Assembly (NCBI RefSeq): GCF_024584805.1
Contig: NZ_CP075715.1
Span: 6,791,526-6,855,525, forward strand
Reading direction: 5' to 3'
DNA: 64,000 bases
Source of the DNA: Streptomyces sp. FIT100
Lineage (GTDB): Bacteria > Actinomycetota > Actinomycetes > Streptomycetales > Streptomycetaceae
Each line of letters begins with the position of its first letter. Position 1 is the first letter of the stretch. The notes under the pieces are model-generated. The model saw only the letters and a program-made list of their open reading frames with translations. It had not been told where the DNA came from and made no database searches. This document shows positions 1 to 9,749 of this stretch, in pieces. A program made the position numbers and the translations under genes.

Positions 1-1001
1 CCAGCGTCTGCATCCGCTGCAACCGGGTCGACGGCTTCCCCTGCCTGGTGCGCGGCAAGTCCGACGCCCAGGTGATCTGCGTCGAGCCCGCCCTGGAGCA
101 CCCCAACGTCGAGCTGATCACCAACGCCCATGTGGTCCGCCTGGAGACCGACGCCACAGGCCGCAGCGTCACCGGCGTCGTCACCCGGCTCGGCGACGGC
201 ACCGAGACCCGCTTCTCCGCCGACGTCGTCGTCGTCTCCTGCGGCGCCGTCAACTCCGCGGTCCTGCTGCTGGCATCGGCGAACGACCTGCATCCGGGCG
301 GTCTTGCCAACAGCTCGGACGTGGTCGGCCGGCACTACATGCGGCACAACAACCTGGCTCTGATGGCGGTGTCCAAAGAGCCCAACGACACCCAGTTCCA
401 GAAGACCCTCGCCCTCCACGACTGGTACCTGGGCGCCGACGACTGGGACTATCCGCTGGGCGGCATCCAGATGCTCGGCAAGTCCGACGCCGAGCAGATC
501 CACGGCGAAGCCCCGCGCTGGGCCGGGGCCGTGACCCCGAACATGCCCTTCGAGGTGCTGGCCCACCACGCCGTCGACTTCTGGCTGTGCGGCGAGGACC
601 TCCCCGACCCCGGCAACCGCGTCACCCTGGACCGGGACGGCGGCATCCACCTCGCCCTCGACGAGAAGAACAACATCGAAGGGCTCGACCGGTTGCGCCA
701 CAAGCTCCAGGGCATGCTGGGCCACCTCGGCATGCACGAGCACCATCTGCTGTCCCACAGCATCTACCTGCACAAGGGCATGCCCATCGGCGCGACCGCC
801 CACCAGGCCGGCACCGTCCGCTTCGGCACCGACCCGGCCTCCTCCGCCCTGGACACCAACTGCAAGGCCCACGACCTGGACAACCTGTACGTCGTGGACA
901 CGAGCTTCTTCCCGAGCATCGGCGCGGTCAACCCGTCGCTGACGGCCATCGCCAACGCCCTGCGCGTCGGGGACCACCTCCTGGAGCGGCTGCGCGGCTG
1001 A
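1..1001 (+). CDS. GMC family oxidoreductase, C-terminal part (5' end outside window)
   Basis: The open frame enters from the left edge (frame 3) and ends at TGA 999-1001. Visible GMC features are a Cys-rich segment at the very start (SVCIRCNRVDGFPC), the substrate-domain repeats, and the C-terminal signature around HQAGTVRFGTDP followed by LYVVDTSFFPSIGAVNPSLT. That signature carries the conserved His and Asn of the GMC active site and FAD loop. The family oxidises alcohols, sugars or sterols using FAD, with a separate electron acceptor. The substrate cannot be read from this fragment. An SDR dehydrogenase follows in the same direction about 150 bp downstream and may act in the same carbohydrate or alcohol pathway (inference). 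Confidence 0.88.
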   Translation, partial: SVCIRCNRVDGFPCLVRGKSDAQVICVEPALEHPNVELITNAHVVRLETDATGRSVTGVVTRLGDGTETRFSADVVVVSCGAVNSAVLLLASANDLHPGGLANSSDVVGRHYMRHNNLALMAVSKEPNDTQFQKTLALHDWYLGADDWDYPLGGIQMLGKSDAEQIHGEAPRWAGAVTPNMPFEVLAHHAVDFWLCGEDLPDPGNRVTLDRDGGIHLALDEKNNIEGLDRLRHKLQGMLGHLGMHEHHLLSHSIYLHKGMPIGATAHQAGTVRFGTDPASSALDTNCKAHDLDNLYVVDTSFFPSIGAVNPSLTAIANALRVGDHLLERLRG

Positions 1002-1149
1002 GCCGACCGGGGGAACATTGCCCGCCCAACGGCCCAACGGCGCGTGCGCTGCCCCGGCCGCCGCCGTCCGGGGGTGGTTGCGTGTCGCGCGGGCCCGCGG
1101 TGACCTCGTCGCGGCCCGCGGGACCCGAGGCACGTACTCAGGAGGCGTC

Positions 1150-1986
<837 letters not shown>

Positions 1987-2028
1987 CGCCCGTCCGCACC
2001 GCAGGGCTCCCGACCACCGAAGGCACAC

Positions 2029-3531
2029 ATGCACAGTTCGGTCCAGCTGCTGGCGGACGCTCCGGCCCAGCTTCTCCCCGCCAGGGAACTCATGGCGTTC
2101 ACCCTGGCCTCGCACATCATCCTGGTGCCGATGGGGGTGGCGCTGCCGCTGATCACCCTGATCATGCACTACCGGGGAATGCGCCGGGACGACCCCGTCG
2201 CCCTGCTGCTCGCACGGCGCTGGTCGGCCGTGATGGCCGTCCAGTTCGCGGTCGGGGTGGTGACCGGTACGGTCCTCTCCTTCGAGTTCGGGCTGCTCTG
2301 GCCCGGGCTGATGGGCAGATGGGGAGATGTCTTCGGGATCGGATTCGGCATCGAGGCATGGGCGTTCTTCCTCGAAGCCGTCCTCATCGCCATCTATCTG
2401 TACGGCTGGCGGCGGCTGAAGCCGCGGACGCACTTCCTGCTGGGACTCCCGCTGCCCGCGGTCGCGCTGCTCGGCGCGTTCGGCATCATCGCGGCCAACT
2501 CATGGATGAACACGCCGCAGGGCTTCACCCTCGACGCCGAGGGCAAACCGGTCGACGTCGATGTCTGGAAGGCCCTCTTCACCCCGATGTTCGGGCCGCA
2601 GTACTGGCACTTCGTCGTGGCGATGTTCGTGACCGCCGGATACGTCGTCGCGGGCGTCTACGCCGTGGGCTGGCTGCGCGGCCGCAGGGACCGCTACCAC
2701 CGGCTCGGCTTCACCGTCCCCTTCACGCTCGCCGCCGTGTTCACCCCGGTGCAGTTCGTCCTCGGCGACTCCATCGCCCGCTCGGTCTTCCACAAGCAGC
2801 CCGTGAAGTTCGCCGCGATGGAGATCGTCTGGAAGACCGACACCCACGTCCCGGAGTACATCTTCGGCAGGCTCCACCCCGACGGGACCGTCTCCGGCGG
2901 CATCAGGATCCCCCAACTCGACTCCATGCTCGCCGGGTTCAAACCCAGCACCCAGGTCACCGGGCTCACCTCCGTCCCGGCCGCCGACCGGCCGAACGCC
3001 ACCCAGGCCACCATCGCCCACTGGGCCTTCGACCTCATGGTCGTGATCGGCTCGCTCCTGCTGCTGCTCGCGCTCTGGTACGGCCTCGTCATGTGGCGGC
3101 GGCGCAAGGAGCCAGAACCGCGCCGGCTGCCCCAGTCCCGCTGGTTCTGGCGCAGCGCGGCCTGCGCCGGGGTCGCCTCGGTCGTCGCGGTCGAGTGCGG
3201 CTGGATCACGACCGAGGTGGGACGGCAGCCCTGGATCGTCTACCAGAACATGCGCGTCGCCGAGGCGGTGACCGCGACCCGGTCGACCACCCTGTGGATC
3301 ATGTTCGGCCTGGTGATCGTCGTCTACGTCTTCATCTTCGGCTCCTTCCTCGCCCTGCTGCTCAGGATGCGGACCCGATGGCGGCTCGCCGACGCGGGAC
3401 AGCTCGACGGCCTCGGCGCCGAAGGACCCGAGACCGACCTCCCGTACGGTCCCCGGCACGCCACGCGGACGGACGGTACGCCGGCCGCCCGCGGCTCGGG
3501 GGGCAGGCCGGGAGAGGGCGGGGAGTCATGA
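2029..3531 (+). CDS. cydA: Cytochrome bd-type quinol oxidase subunit I
   Basis: 500 aa integral membrane protein with about nine hydrophobic helices. The GRQPW motif (in TTEVGRQPWIVYQ) is the hallmark of CydA/CioA. The early helix with FTLASHIILVP and the later PQYWHFVVAM provide candidate haem-ligand histidines. The quinol-loop region is short, as in the CIO-like branch. With CydB it forms the terminal oxidase that takes electrons from menaquinol or ubiquinol to O2 without proton pumping, usually at low oxygen or under stress. The last codons overlap the cydB start (ATGA), so the two are translationally coupled. No cydCD exporter genes follow here. Confidence 0.93.
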   Translation: MHSSVQLLADAPAQLLPARELMAFTLASHIILVPMGVALPLITLIMHYRGMRRDDPVALLLARRWSAVMAVQFAVGVVTGTVLSFEFGLLWPGLMGRWGDVFGIGFGIEAWAFFLEAVLIAIYLYGWRRLKPRTHFLLGLPLPAVALLGAFGIIAANSWMNTPQGFTLDAEGKPVDVDVWKALFTPMFGPQYWHFVVAMFVTAGYVVAGVYAVGWLRGRRDRYHRLGFTVPFTLAAVFTPVQFVLGDSIARSVFHKQPVKFAAMEIVWKTDTHVPEYIFGRLHPDGTVSGGIRIPQLDSMLAGFKPSTQVTGLTSVPAADRPNATQATIAHWAFDLMVVIGSLLLLLALWYGLVMWRRRKEPEPRRLPQSRWFWRSAACAGVASVVAVECGWITTEVGRQPWIVYQNMRVAEAVTATRSTTLWIMFGLVIVVYVFIFGSFLALLLRMRTRWRLADAGQLDGLGAEGPETDLPYGPRHATRTDGTPAARGSGGRPGEGGES

Positions 3532-4580
3532 CACTCGCCGGGCTCATCGCCGTCGTGCTGCTGCTCGCGGTGGCCGCCTACGCATGCGCCGGCGGCACGG
3601 ACTACGGGGCCGGATTCTGGGACCTGGTCGCCGGCGGCGCGGAGCGCGGCAAGCGGCCGCGTTCGCTGATCGACCATGCGATGGCACCCGTGTGGGAGGT
3701 CAACAACGTCTGGCTGGTGTTCATCCTGGTCATCATGTGGACCGGCTTCCCCGTCCTGTTCCAGACCGTCTTCTCCGCCATGTGGCTGCCGCTGGCGCTC
3801 GCCGCCGTCGGAATGGTCCTGCGCGGCGCCGGGTTCGCGCTCCGCAAGCCCATGCGGCGGCTCTTCCCGCGGCGGCTGTACGGCGCGGTGTTCGCCATCG
3901 CCTCGCTGCTGGCCCCGTTCTTCCTCGGCGCGGCGGTCGGCGGCGTCGCCTCCGGCCGGGCCGCGCCGGGCACCGTGGCCTCGGCGGAGGCATGGGCCAA
4001 CCCCACCTCCGTCTTCTTCGGGTTGCTCACCATCGCCGCGACGGCCTTCCTGGGCGCGGTCTTCCTCTCCTCGGACGCCGCCCGCTTCGACGCGCCCGAT
4101 CTCGTCGGCTACTTCCGCCGCAGGGCCCTCGGCAGCCTCGCCGTCGTGGTGCTGCTCGGCCTCGCCGCCTTCCTCGTCGTCCGCGGCGACGCCCCGCACC
4201 TCTGGCACGGACTCACCCACGGCGTGGGGCTCGTCTTCGTCGTCGTCGCCGTGGTCTGCGCCGTCGCCACGGGCTGGCTGCTGCTGCGCGGCCCGGGCAA
4301 GTGGTCCCGTACCACCGCCACCGGACTGGTCGCCGCGGCCGTCCTCGCCTGGGGCTTCGCCCAGCGGCCGTACCTCATCCCGACGTCCCTGACCGTGGCG
4401 GAGGCCGCCGGCGACCCCACGACGCTGACGTGGCTGGCCTTCGTCACGCTCGTCGCGCTGATCCTGGTCGGCCCCGCCGTCTTCCTGCTCTACTGGCTGG
4501 ACACCCACGGTGAGCTGGAGTCCCTCACCGAGGCCGATCTGCGGCGGACAGGGCCCGGGAACACGGCCGAGGGCGAGTGA
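3528..4580 (+). CDS. cydB: Cytochrome bd-type quinol oxidase subunit II
   Basis: 350 aa membrane protein starting at ATG 3528 inside the cydA stop (ATGA overlap). The N-terminus has the typical CydB pattern: a first helix, GGTDYGAGFWDLV, then HAMAPVWEVNNVWLVF, matching the conserved segment that contacts subunit I. About eight to nine helices follow. It pairs with CydA as the second subunit of the bd oxidase. Its stop overlaps the GTG of the antiporter gene downstream (GTGA), giving a three-gene coupled operon. Confidence 0.93.
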   Translation: MTLAGLIAVVLLLAVAAYACAGGTDYGAGFWDLVAGGAERGKRPRSLIDHAMAPVWEVNNVWLVFILVIMWTGFPVLFQTVFSAMWLPLALAAVGMVLRGAGFALRKPMRRLFPRRLYGAVFAIASLLAPFFLGAAVGGVASGRAAPGTVASAEAWANPTSVFFGLLTIAATAFLGAVFLSSDAARFDAPDLVGYFRRRALGSLAVVVLLGLAAFLVVRGDAPHLWHGLTHGVGLVFVVVAVVCAVATGWLLLRGPGKWSRTTATGLVAAAVLAWGFAQRPYLIPTSLTVAEAAGDPTTLTWLAFVTLVALILVGPAVFLLYWLDTHGELESLTEADLRRTGPGNTAEGE

Positions 4581-6214
4581 CGGGGACGGGCGTGCTCACC
4601 CCCGACCAGTTCCTCCTCGGCGTCGGCCTCACCGTGCTCCTCGCCGTCGGCTCCCAGATCCTGGCGCACCGGCTGCGCATCCCCGCGCTGATCCTGCTGC
4701 TCCCGGCCGGCTTCACCGCGGGCGCCCTGACCGATGTCGTCCACCCGGACAAGCTGGCGCCCGCGAACTTCTCCTCCATCGTCTCGCTGTGCGTGGCGGT
4801 GATCCTCTACGACGCCGGCCTCGGCCTCGAACTGCGCCATCTCCGGGAGGCCACCCGCTCCGTGGTCCTCCGGCTCCTGGTGCTGGGACTGCTGATCACC
4901 TGGGCGAGCGTCATGGGCCTCGGCCCCGCGCTCTTCGGGATCCCGCTCTCCGCGGCCGTGATGCTCGGCGCCATCCTCGTCGTCTCGGGACCCACGGTGG
5001 TGGGGCCGCTGCTGGAGCACGTACGGCCGTCGGAGCGGCTGCGGCGGATCCTGGTCTGGGAAGGCACGCTGATCGATCCGGTCGGGGCCATCCTCGGGGC
5101 GCTGGTCTTCCACTCGCTCGTGGCCGGCGAGTTCCAGGTCGGCCACGGCTTCCGGTTCGGTGAGTTCCTCCTCAGCGGGGCCGTCGGGCTGGCCGGCGGC
5201 GCGGTGGGGGCGGGGCTGCTCTGGCTCTGCCTGCACACGCTCCGGCTCGGCGAGACGCTCGGGACCCTCGCCCAACTGGCCACCGTGATCGTGGTGTCGG
5301 CGGGCTGTGACATCCTGCGTGAGGACACGGGGCTGATCGCCGCGGTCGTCGCCGGACTTGCGGTGGCCAACCTGCCCGGGCTCGACATGCCCGCCCGGCT
5401 GCCGTTCTTCGAGATCCTGGTGCAGCTCATCATCGGCCTGCTGTTCGTCTCCATCTCCGCCGGCGTCGCCCCCTCCTCCGTCAGTCCCGTGCTGCTGCCC
5501 TCGCTCCTCCTCATCGCGGTACTCGTCCTGGTGGTCCGGCCGCTCGTCGCGTGGCTGTCCACCGGCGGGTCCGGACTCTCCACCGGGGAACGGGCGTTCC
5601 TCGGGTGGATGGCACCGCGCGGGATCGTCGCCGCGTCCACGGCGTCGGCCTTCTCCGCCACCCTGGCCGAGAAGGGACTGGCCGGGGCGTCCAAGATCCT
5701 CCCGGTCACGTTCCTCGTCATCGTCGGCACGGTGGCCCTGTACGGGCTGACGGCCGCGCCCGTCGCCGGACGCCTGGGAGTCACCCGCCCGGCGCGCGCC
5801 CGACCGCTGGTGGTGGGCGGGGAGCCCTGGGCCGCCGACCTCGGCCGGTGCCTGCGGTCCGCCGGGGTCGACGTGGTCCTGTGGAGGGGCCCCGACGAGC
5901 AGTGGGAGCGGTTCGAAGGCGTCACCTCGGTGCTGCTGCTCACCGGCGACGACGACTTCGACGCCCTGGTCTCGGTCCTCCTGCGGGACCGGGTCGACGG
6001 CCCCGTCCAGCGGATCGCCCACGATCTGGCCGACCGCTGGGAGCGCGGCGAGCGCTTCCTGCTGAACGCGCCGGGCACACCGGTCCCGGCCGGGTACGAC
6101 GTCCAGCTCGTCGTACGGGCCGACGGGCGGCTCGACGCCGTCATCCCGTCGCGCACCGTGGAGCGGGGCGCCGGGGACGCGGCCGTCCTGCTCGGCCCGG
6201 CGGCGGGGCGGTGA
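4577..6214 (+). CDS. Cation:proton antiporter, CPA1 (NhaP-like) family
   Basis: 545 aa. Start GTG 4577 overlaps the cydB stop. Residues about 10-400 form a dozen hydrophobic helices typical of Na+(K+)/H+ exchangers, with conserved segments VVSGPTVVGPLLEHVRP and WEGTLIDPVGAILGAL, the latter carrying the membrane Asp of the family. The last 140 residues (from about RARPLVVGGEPWAADL) look like a soluble TrkA-N-like or degenerate nucleotide-binding tail. Coupling to a cytochrome bd oxidase suggests a role in pH or ion homeostasis when the non-pumping oxidase is used (inference). It converges with the GH15 gene, leaving only 4 bp between stops. Confidence 0.88.
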   Translation: MTGTGVLTPDQFLLGVGLTVLLAVGSQILAHRLRIPALILLLPAGFTAGALTDVVHPDKLAPANFSSIVSLCVAVILYDAGLGLELRHLREATRSVVLRLLVLGLLITWASVMGLGPALFGIPLSAAVMLGAILVVSGPTVVGPLLEHVRPSERLRRILVWEGTLIDPVGAILGALVFHSLVAGEFQVGHGFRFGEFLLSGAVGLAGGAVGAGLLWLCLHTLRLGETLGTLAQLATVIVVSAGCDILREDTGLIAAVVAGLAVANLPGLDMPARLPFFEILVQLIIGLLFVSISAGVAPSSVSPVLLPSLLLIAVLVLVVRPLVAWLSTGGSGLSTGERAFLGWMAPRGIVAASTASAFSATLAEKGLAGASKILPVTFLVIVGTVALYGLTAAPVAGRLGVTRPARARPLVVGGEPWAADLGRCLRSAGVDVVLWRGPDEQWERFEGVTSVLLLTGDDDFDALVSVLLRDRVDGPVQRIAHDLADRWERGERFLLNAPGTPVPAGYDVQLVVRADGRLDAVIPSRTVERGAGDAAVLLGPAAGR

Positions 6215-6218
6215 CCGC

Positions 6219-8102
6219 TCAGAGGAAGGTCTCGGTGGCGGCCCGGGCCACCGTGGTCCGCTTTCCCCGGGCCCGGTTCAGCGCCGCGTCCAGGGTGAGG
6301 GCCGTGTCGATGAAGGCAAGATGGGTGAATGCCTGGGGGAAATTGCCGAGTTGACGCCCGGTCAGGTCGATCTCCTCGGAGTACAGGCCCAGATGGTTGG
6401 CGTACGTCAGCATCTTCTCCAGGACGAGCCGCGCGTCGTTCAGCCTGCCGGCCCGCGCGAGCGCGTCGACGTAGATGAACGTGCACAGCGAGAAGGTGCC
6501 CTCGGAGCCGTGCAGGCCGTCGGGTGACGCCTCGGGGTTGTAGCGGTAGACCAGGCTGTCGTTGACCAGCTCGCGGTCCATGGCCGCCAGGGTGGAGGCC
6601 CACATGGGATCGTCCGGGGTGATGAAGCCCACGGTGGACATCCGCAGCAGCGACGAGTCGAGCACCCGGCTGCCGTAGTGCTGGATGAACGACCCCTGTC
6701 CGGGGTCCCAGCCGCGCGACATGACCTGCTCGTAGATCTTGTCGCGCTCATTGCTCCAGCGCGCGAGCGTGCCGGGGCGGCCGCTCGCGGCGGCCAGCCG
6801 CAGCGCCCGGTCGAAGGCGACCCAGGACATCACGCGGCCGTAGGTGAAGTCCTGGCGCCCGCCCCTGGTCTCCCACAGCCCCTCCTCGGGCTGGTCCCAG
6901 TGGTCGCTGAGCCAGTCCAGGAGCGTGCGCAGCGAGTTCCAGCCGCCGTGGTCCAGCTGGATGCCGCGCTGGTGGGCGAAGAAGATGCTGTCCAGCGCCT
7001 CGCCGTAGATGTCGAGCTGGAGCTGGGTGGCGGCCCCGTTGCCGATGCGCACCGGGCGCGAACCGGCGTAGCCCTCCCAGTGGTCGAGAACCTCCTCGAC
7101 CAGGTCGGACGAGCCGTCGACCCGGTACATGATGTTCAGCGGCCCTGCGTCGCCGTCGCAGCCCGCCTTCTCGTGGACCCGGTCGCGCAGCCAGCCGATG
7201 AACGCCGCCGCCTCCTCGGTGAAGCCGAGGCCCAGCAGGGCGTAGATGGAGAAGGAGGCGTCGCGGATCCAGGTGAACCGGTAGTCCCAGTTCCGTTCGC
7301 CGCCCAACTGTTCGGGCAGTCCGGCGGTCGGCGCGGCGACCAGGGCGCCGCTCGGCGCGTAGGTCATCAGCTTCAGCGTCACCGCCGAACGTTCGACCGC
7401 CTCGCGCCAGCGTCCGGAGTAGCGCGACTGGCCCAGCCAGTCGCGCCAGAACTGCACGGTCTCGTCGAAGAGCTGCATGAACTCGGCGTGGTGGACGTGG
7501 CGCGGAGGCCCGTCGGCGAACGTCTCCATGACCACCCCGCGCTCCTGGCCGGCCTGGAGGGTCAGCGTGAGGTGGACGTCGTTCTCGTTTCCGACGGTCT
7601 GCGGGACGAGGCGTACGTCCTCGGGCTCGCGGACCGCGTGGACCGTCAGTTCCAGGTCGTCCGTGGCGAACACCATCCCCTGCTCCGTGACGTGGACCTT
7701 GTGCGGGGTGCGTCCGTAGTTGAACCGCGGAACGATGTCCACCTGGAAGGTGAGGCTGCCGCGTACGCAGCGGAGCATACGGACGAGGCGGTGGCGGGGC
7801 GTGGCCGTCGTGCCCGTCACCGGCATGAAGTCGACGACCTCGCCGGCGCCCGCCTCGGTCATGAAGCGGGTGACGAGCACCGCGGTGTCCGGGAGGTACA
7901 ACTGCTTGGTGGCGTAGGTCTTGTCCACCGGTGCGACCTTGAAGTAGCCGCCGTTCTCGCTGTCCAGGAGGGAGCCGAAGATGCTCGGGGAGTCGAAGCG
8001 CGGGGAGCAGTACCAGTCGATGGTTCCGTGGGTGGTGACCAGCGCCGCGGTCTGGAGGTCGCCGATCAGTCCGTGGTCCTCGATGAGTGGGTAGTCGCCC
8101 AT
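6219..8102 (-). CDS. Glycoside hydrolase family 15 protein (trehalase/glucoamylase type)
   Basis: 627 aa. ATG at 8102 is preceded by AAAGGGG. The protein starts with the characteristic GH15 N-terminus (YPLIEDHGLIGD, then GTIDWYCSPRFDSPS). It continues with an N-terminal beta-sandwich domain and an (alpha/alpha)6 catalytic domain containing ERNWDYRFTWIRDASFS, the GH15 signature, and later EEIDLTGRQLGNFPQAFTH with the catalytic-base region. Actinobacterial members of this branch hydrolyse alpha,alpha-trehalose or short alpha-glucans. No signal peptide is seen, so it is probably cytoplasmic. It converges with the antiporter gene and is divergent from the DUF2254 gene. Confidence 0.9.
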   Translation of the reverse strand: MGDYPLIEDHGLIGDLQTAALVTTHGTIDWYCSPRFDSPSIFGSLLDSENGGYFKVAPVDKTYATKQLYLPDTAVLVTRFMTEAGAGEVVDFMPVTGTTATPRHRLVRMLRCVRGSLTFQVDIVPRFNYGRTPHKVHVTEQGMVFATDDLELTVHAVREPEDVRLVPQTVGNENDVHLTLTLQAGQERGVVMETFADGPPRHVHHAEFMQLFDETVQFWRDWLGQSRYSGRWREAVERSAVTLKLMTYAPSGALVAAPTAGLPEQLGGERNWDYRFTWIRDASFSIYALLGLGFTEEAAAFIGWLRDRVHEKAGCDGDAGPLNIMYRVDGSSDLVEEVLDHWEGYAGSRPVRIGNGAATQLQLDIYGEALDSIFFAHQRGIQLDHGGWNSLRTLLDWLSDHWDQPEEGLWETRGGRQDFTYGRVMSWVAFDRALRLAAASGRPGTLARWSNERDKIYEQVMSRGWDPGQGSFIQHYGSRVLDSSLLRMSTVGFITPDDPMWASTLAAMDRELVNDSLVYRYNPEASPDGLHGSEGTFSLCTFIYVDALARAGRLNDARLVLEKMLTYANHLGLYSEEIDLTGRQLGNFPQAFTHLAFIDTALTLDAALNRARGKRTTVARAATETFL

Positions 8103-8287
8103 GCCGAGCCCCTTTCACCCTGGGTCCGCGGGCAGATGCCCCCATCAGCTTAGACACTCGGTGCATTTCGGGCCTTTTGGGCTATATGGAGCTATGGGGA
8201 GCTTCCTGGACGACTCGTGGGCTGCGAGGAACGGCATTACGGTGGTGGCAGACATGCACACCAGGTGAGAACCCGGGGGCGCACACG

Positions 8288-9595
8288 ATGGTGTCCTGGG
8301 CGACGCTCTTCCGGCTGCGGCAGTACACCAAGGCCAGCCTGTGGATCCTCCCGCTGTTCGGCCTCGTGCTCGGCACGCTCCTCGCGGACGTCGCCGTGTG
8401 GGCGGACCGGCAGCTGGACAGCAGCGTGCGGGTGCCGGCGGGCTGGCAGTACTCGGCAACGACCGCGAGCGGTGTCCTCAGCTCGATCGTCGGATCGATG
8501 GTCGCGCTCCTCGGCTTCGTCGTCACCATCGGCGTCCTCGTCGTCCAGCAGGCCACAGGGACGCTCTCACCGCGCTACATGCGCCTCTGGTACCGGGACC
8601 GCCTGCAGAAGGCCGTGCTCGCGACGTTCACCGGAACCTTCGCCTTCTCCTTCTCCCTGCTGCGCCGCATCGAGACGGACTTCGTGCCCGACCTCGGCGT
8701 CACCCTGGCAGGACTGGCCGTCGCCGTGAGCCTGCTGCTCCTGCTGATCTACCTCAACCGCTTCATCCACAACCTCCGGCCCGTGGCCATCGCCGCCCTG
8801 GTGTCCCGGGAGGGGCGGCGGCTGCTCGGCAGGGGAGCGGTGCTCGCCGAGGCGGAGGGCGGCGCGCGCCGGGTGGGGGAGCGGATCGCACAACCGGCAG
8901 ACGGGCCGGTGACCGTGATCCGCACCGAGCAGGGCGGCGCGATCCAGGGCGTCCATGTGGCACGGCTGAGGGCCGCCGCCGAGCGGCACGACTGCCTGCT
9001 GGTGCTCACCCACCGCGTGGGCGACTCCCTGCCGCCCGGCGCCACGCTCATCGAGGTGTACGGCACGACGCCGCCCCGGGCCGGGAAGCTGACCGGGCTC
9101 GTCGCGCTCGGTGTCGAGCGCACGATCGAGCAGGATCCCGCCTTCGCCCTGCGCATCCTCGTCGACGTCGCGATCAGGGCGCTCTCACCGGCCGTGAACG
9201 ATCCCACGACGGCCGTCCAGGTCCTCAACCACATCGAGGCCCTGCTGCACAGCGTCGGCAGGATGGAGCTCAGCCACCAGTACGTCCTCCGCGACCGCCG
9301 CGGACTGCCCCGCCTCGTGGTCCCCGGACGGTCCTGGGAGGACTACCTCCAGCTGGCCGTCGTGGAGATCCGCGAGTACGGCTCGACCTCCGTGCAGATC
9401 TGCCGGCGGCTGCGCGCCCTGCTGGAGGGACTCCTCGCCGTCGTGCCCGAGCGCCACCGGGCCCCGGTCCGCACGGAGCTGCGGCTGCTGGACGAGGCCG
9501 TGGAGCGCGCCTTCCCCGACCCGGCGCGGCGGGCGAGGGCCCTCACGCCCGACAGCCAGGGCATCGGCGGCGGGCAGGACGACGCCGTGGCGTGA
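8288..9595 (+). CDS. DUF2254 family membrane protein
   Basis: 435 aa from ATG 8288; an upstream in-frame extension from 8087 overlaps the divergent gene and lacks a ribosome site. Four hydrophobic segments lie in the first 170 residues (around ILPLFGLVLGTLLADVAV, SSIVGSMVALLGFVVTIGVL, and two later). The family motif QQATGTLSPRYMRL follows the second, and a long soluble C-terminal domain includes ALSPAVNDPTTAVQVLNHIE. This matches DUF2254, whose function is unknown. The divergent arrangement with the GH15 gene shares a 185-bp upstream region. Confidence 0.85.
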   Translation: MVSWATLFRLRQYTKASLWILPLFGLVLGTLLADVAVWADRQLDSSVRVPAGWQYSATTASGVLSSIVGSMVALLGFVVTIGVLVVQQATGTLSPRYMRLWYRDRLQKAVLATFTGTFAFSFSLLRRIETDFVPDLGVTLAGLAVAVSLLLLLIYLNRFIHNLRPVAIAALVSREGRRLLGRGAVLAEAEGGARRVGERIAQPADGPVTVIRTEQGGAIQGVHVARLRAAAERHDCLLVLTHRVGDSLPPGATLIEVYGTTPPRAGKLTGLVALGVERTIEQDPAFALRILVDVAIRALSPAVNDPTTAVQVLNHIEALLHSVGRMELSHQYVLRDRRGLPRLVVPGRSWEDYLQLAVVEIREYGSTSVQICRRLRALLEGLLAVVPERHRAPVRTELRLLDEAVERAFPDPARRARALTPDSQGIGGGQDDAVA

Positions 9596-9749
9596 GAGGG
9601 CGGGCGCTCACGGGCTCCGGGGTGCTCCGAGGGGGGGCGACGTGCGGTCCCCCGAGTCCCCCGGCGGCCCGGATGGCACAATCGGGCAGGGCGGACCCGC
9701 CCGTCCGCCCCGCAGTACCGGACCGCCATCCACCACGCGCAGGGACACC

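Noticed and set aside
3324..4508. Long minus-strand frame opposite cydB
   Set aside because: Composition is low-complexity and it is a shadow of the cydB codons.
9642..9749. N-terminal extension of the ROK kinase from ATG 9642
   Set aside because: The extra residues are low-complexity Pro/Gly/Ser and the conserved protein begins at GTG 9750.
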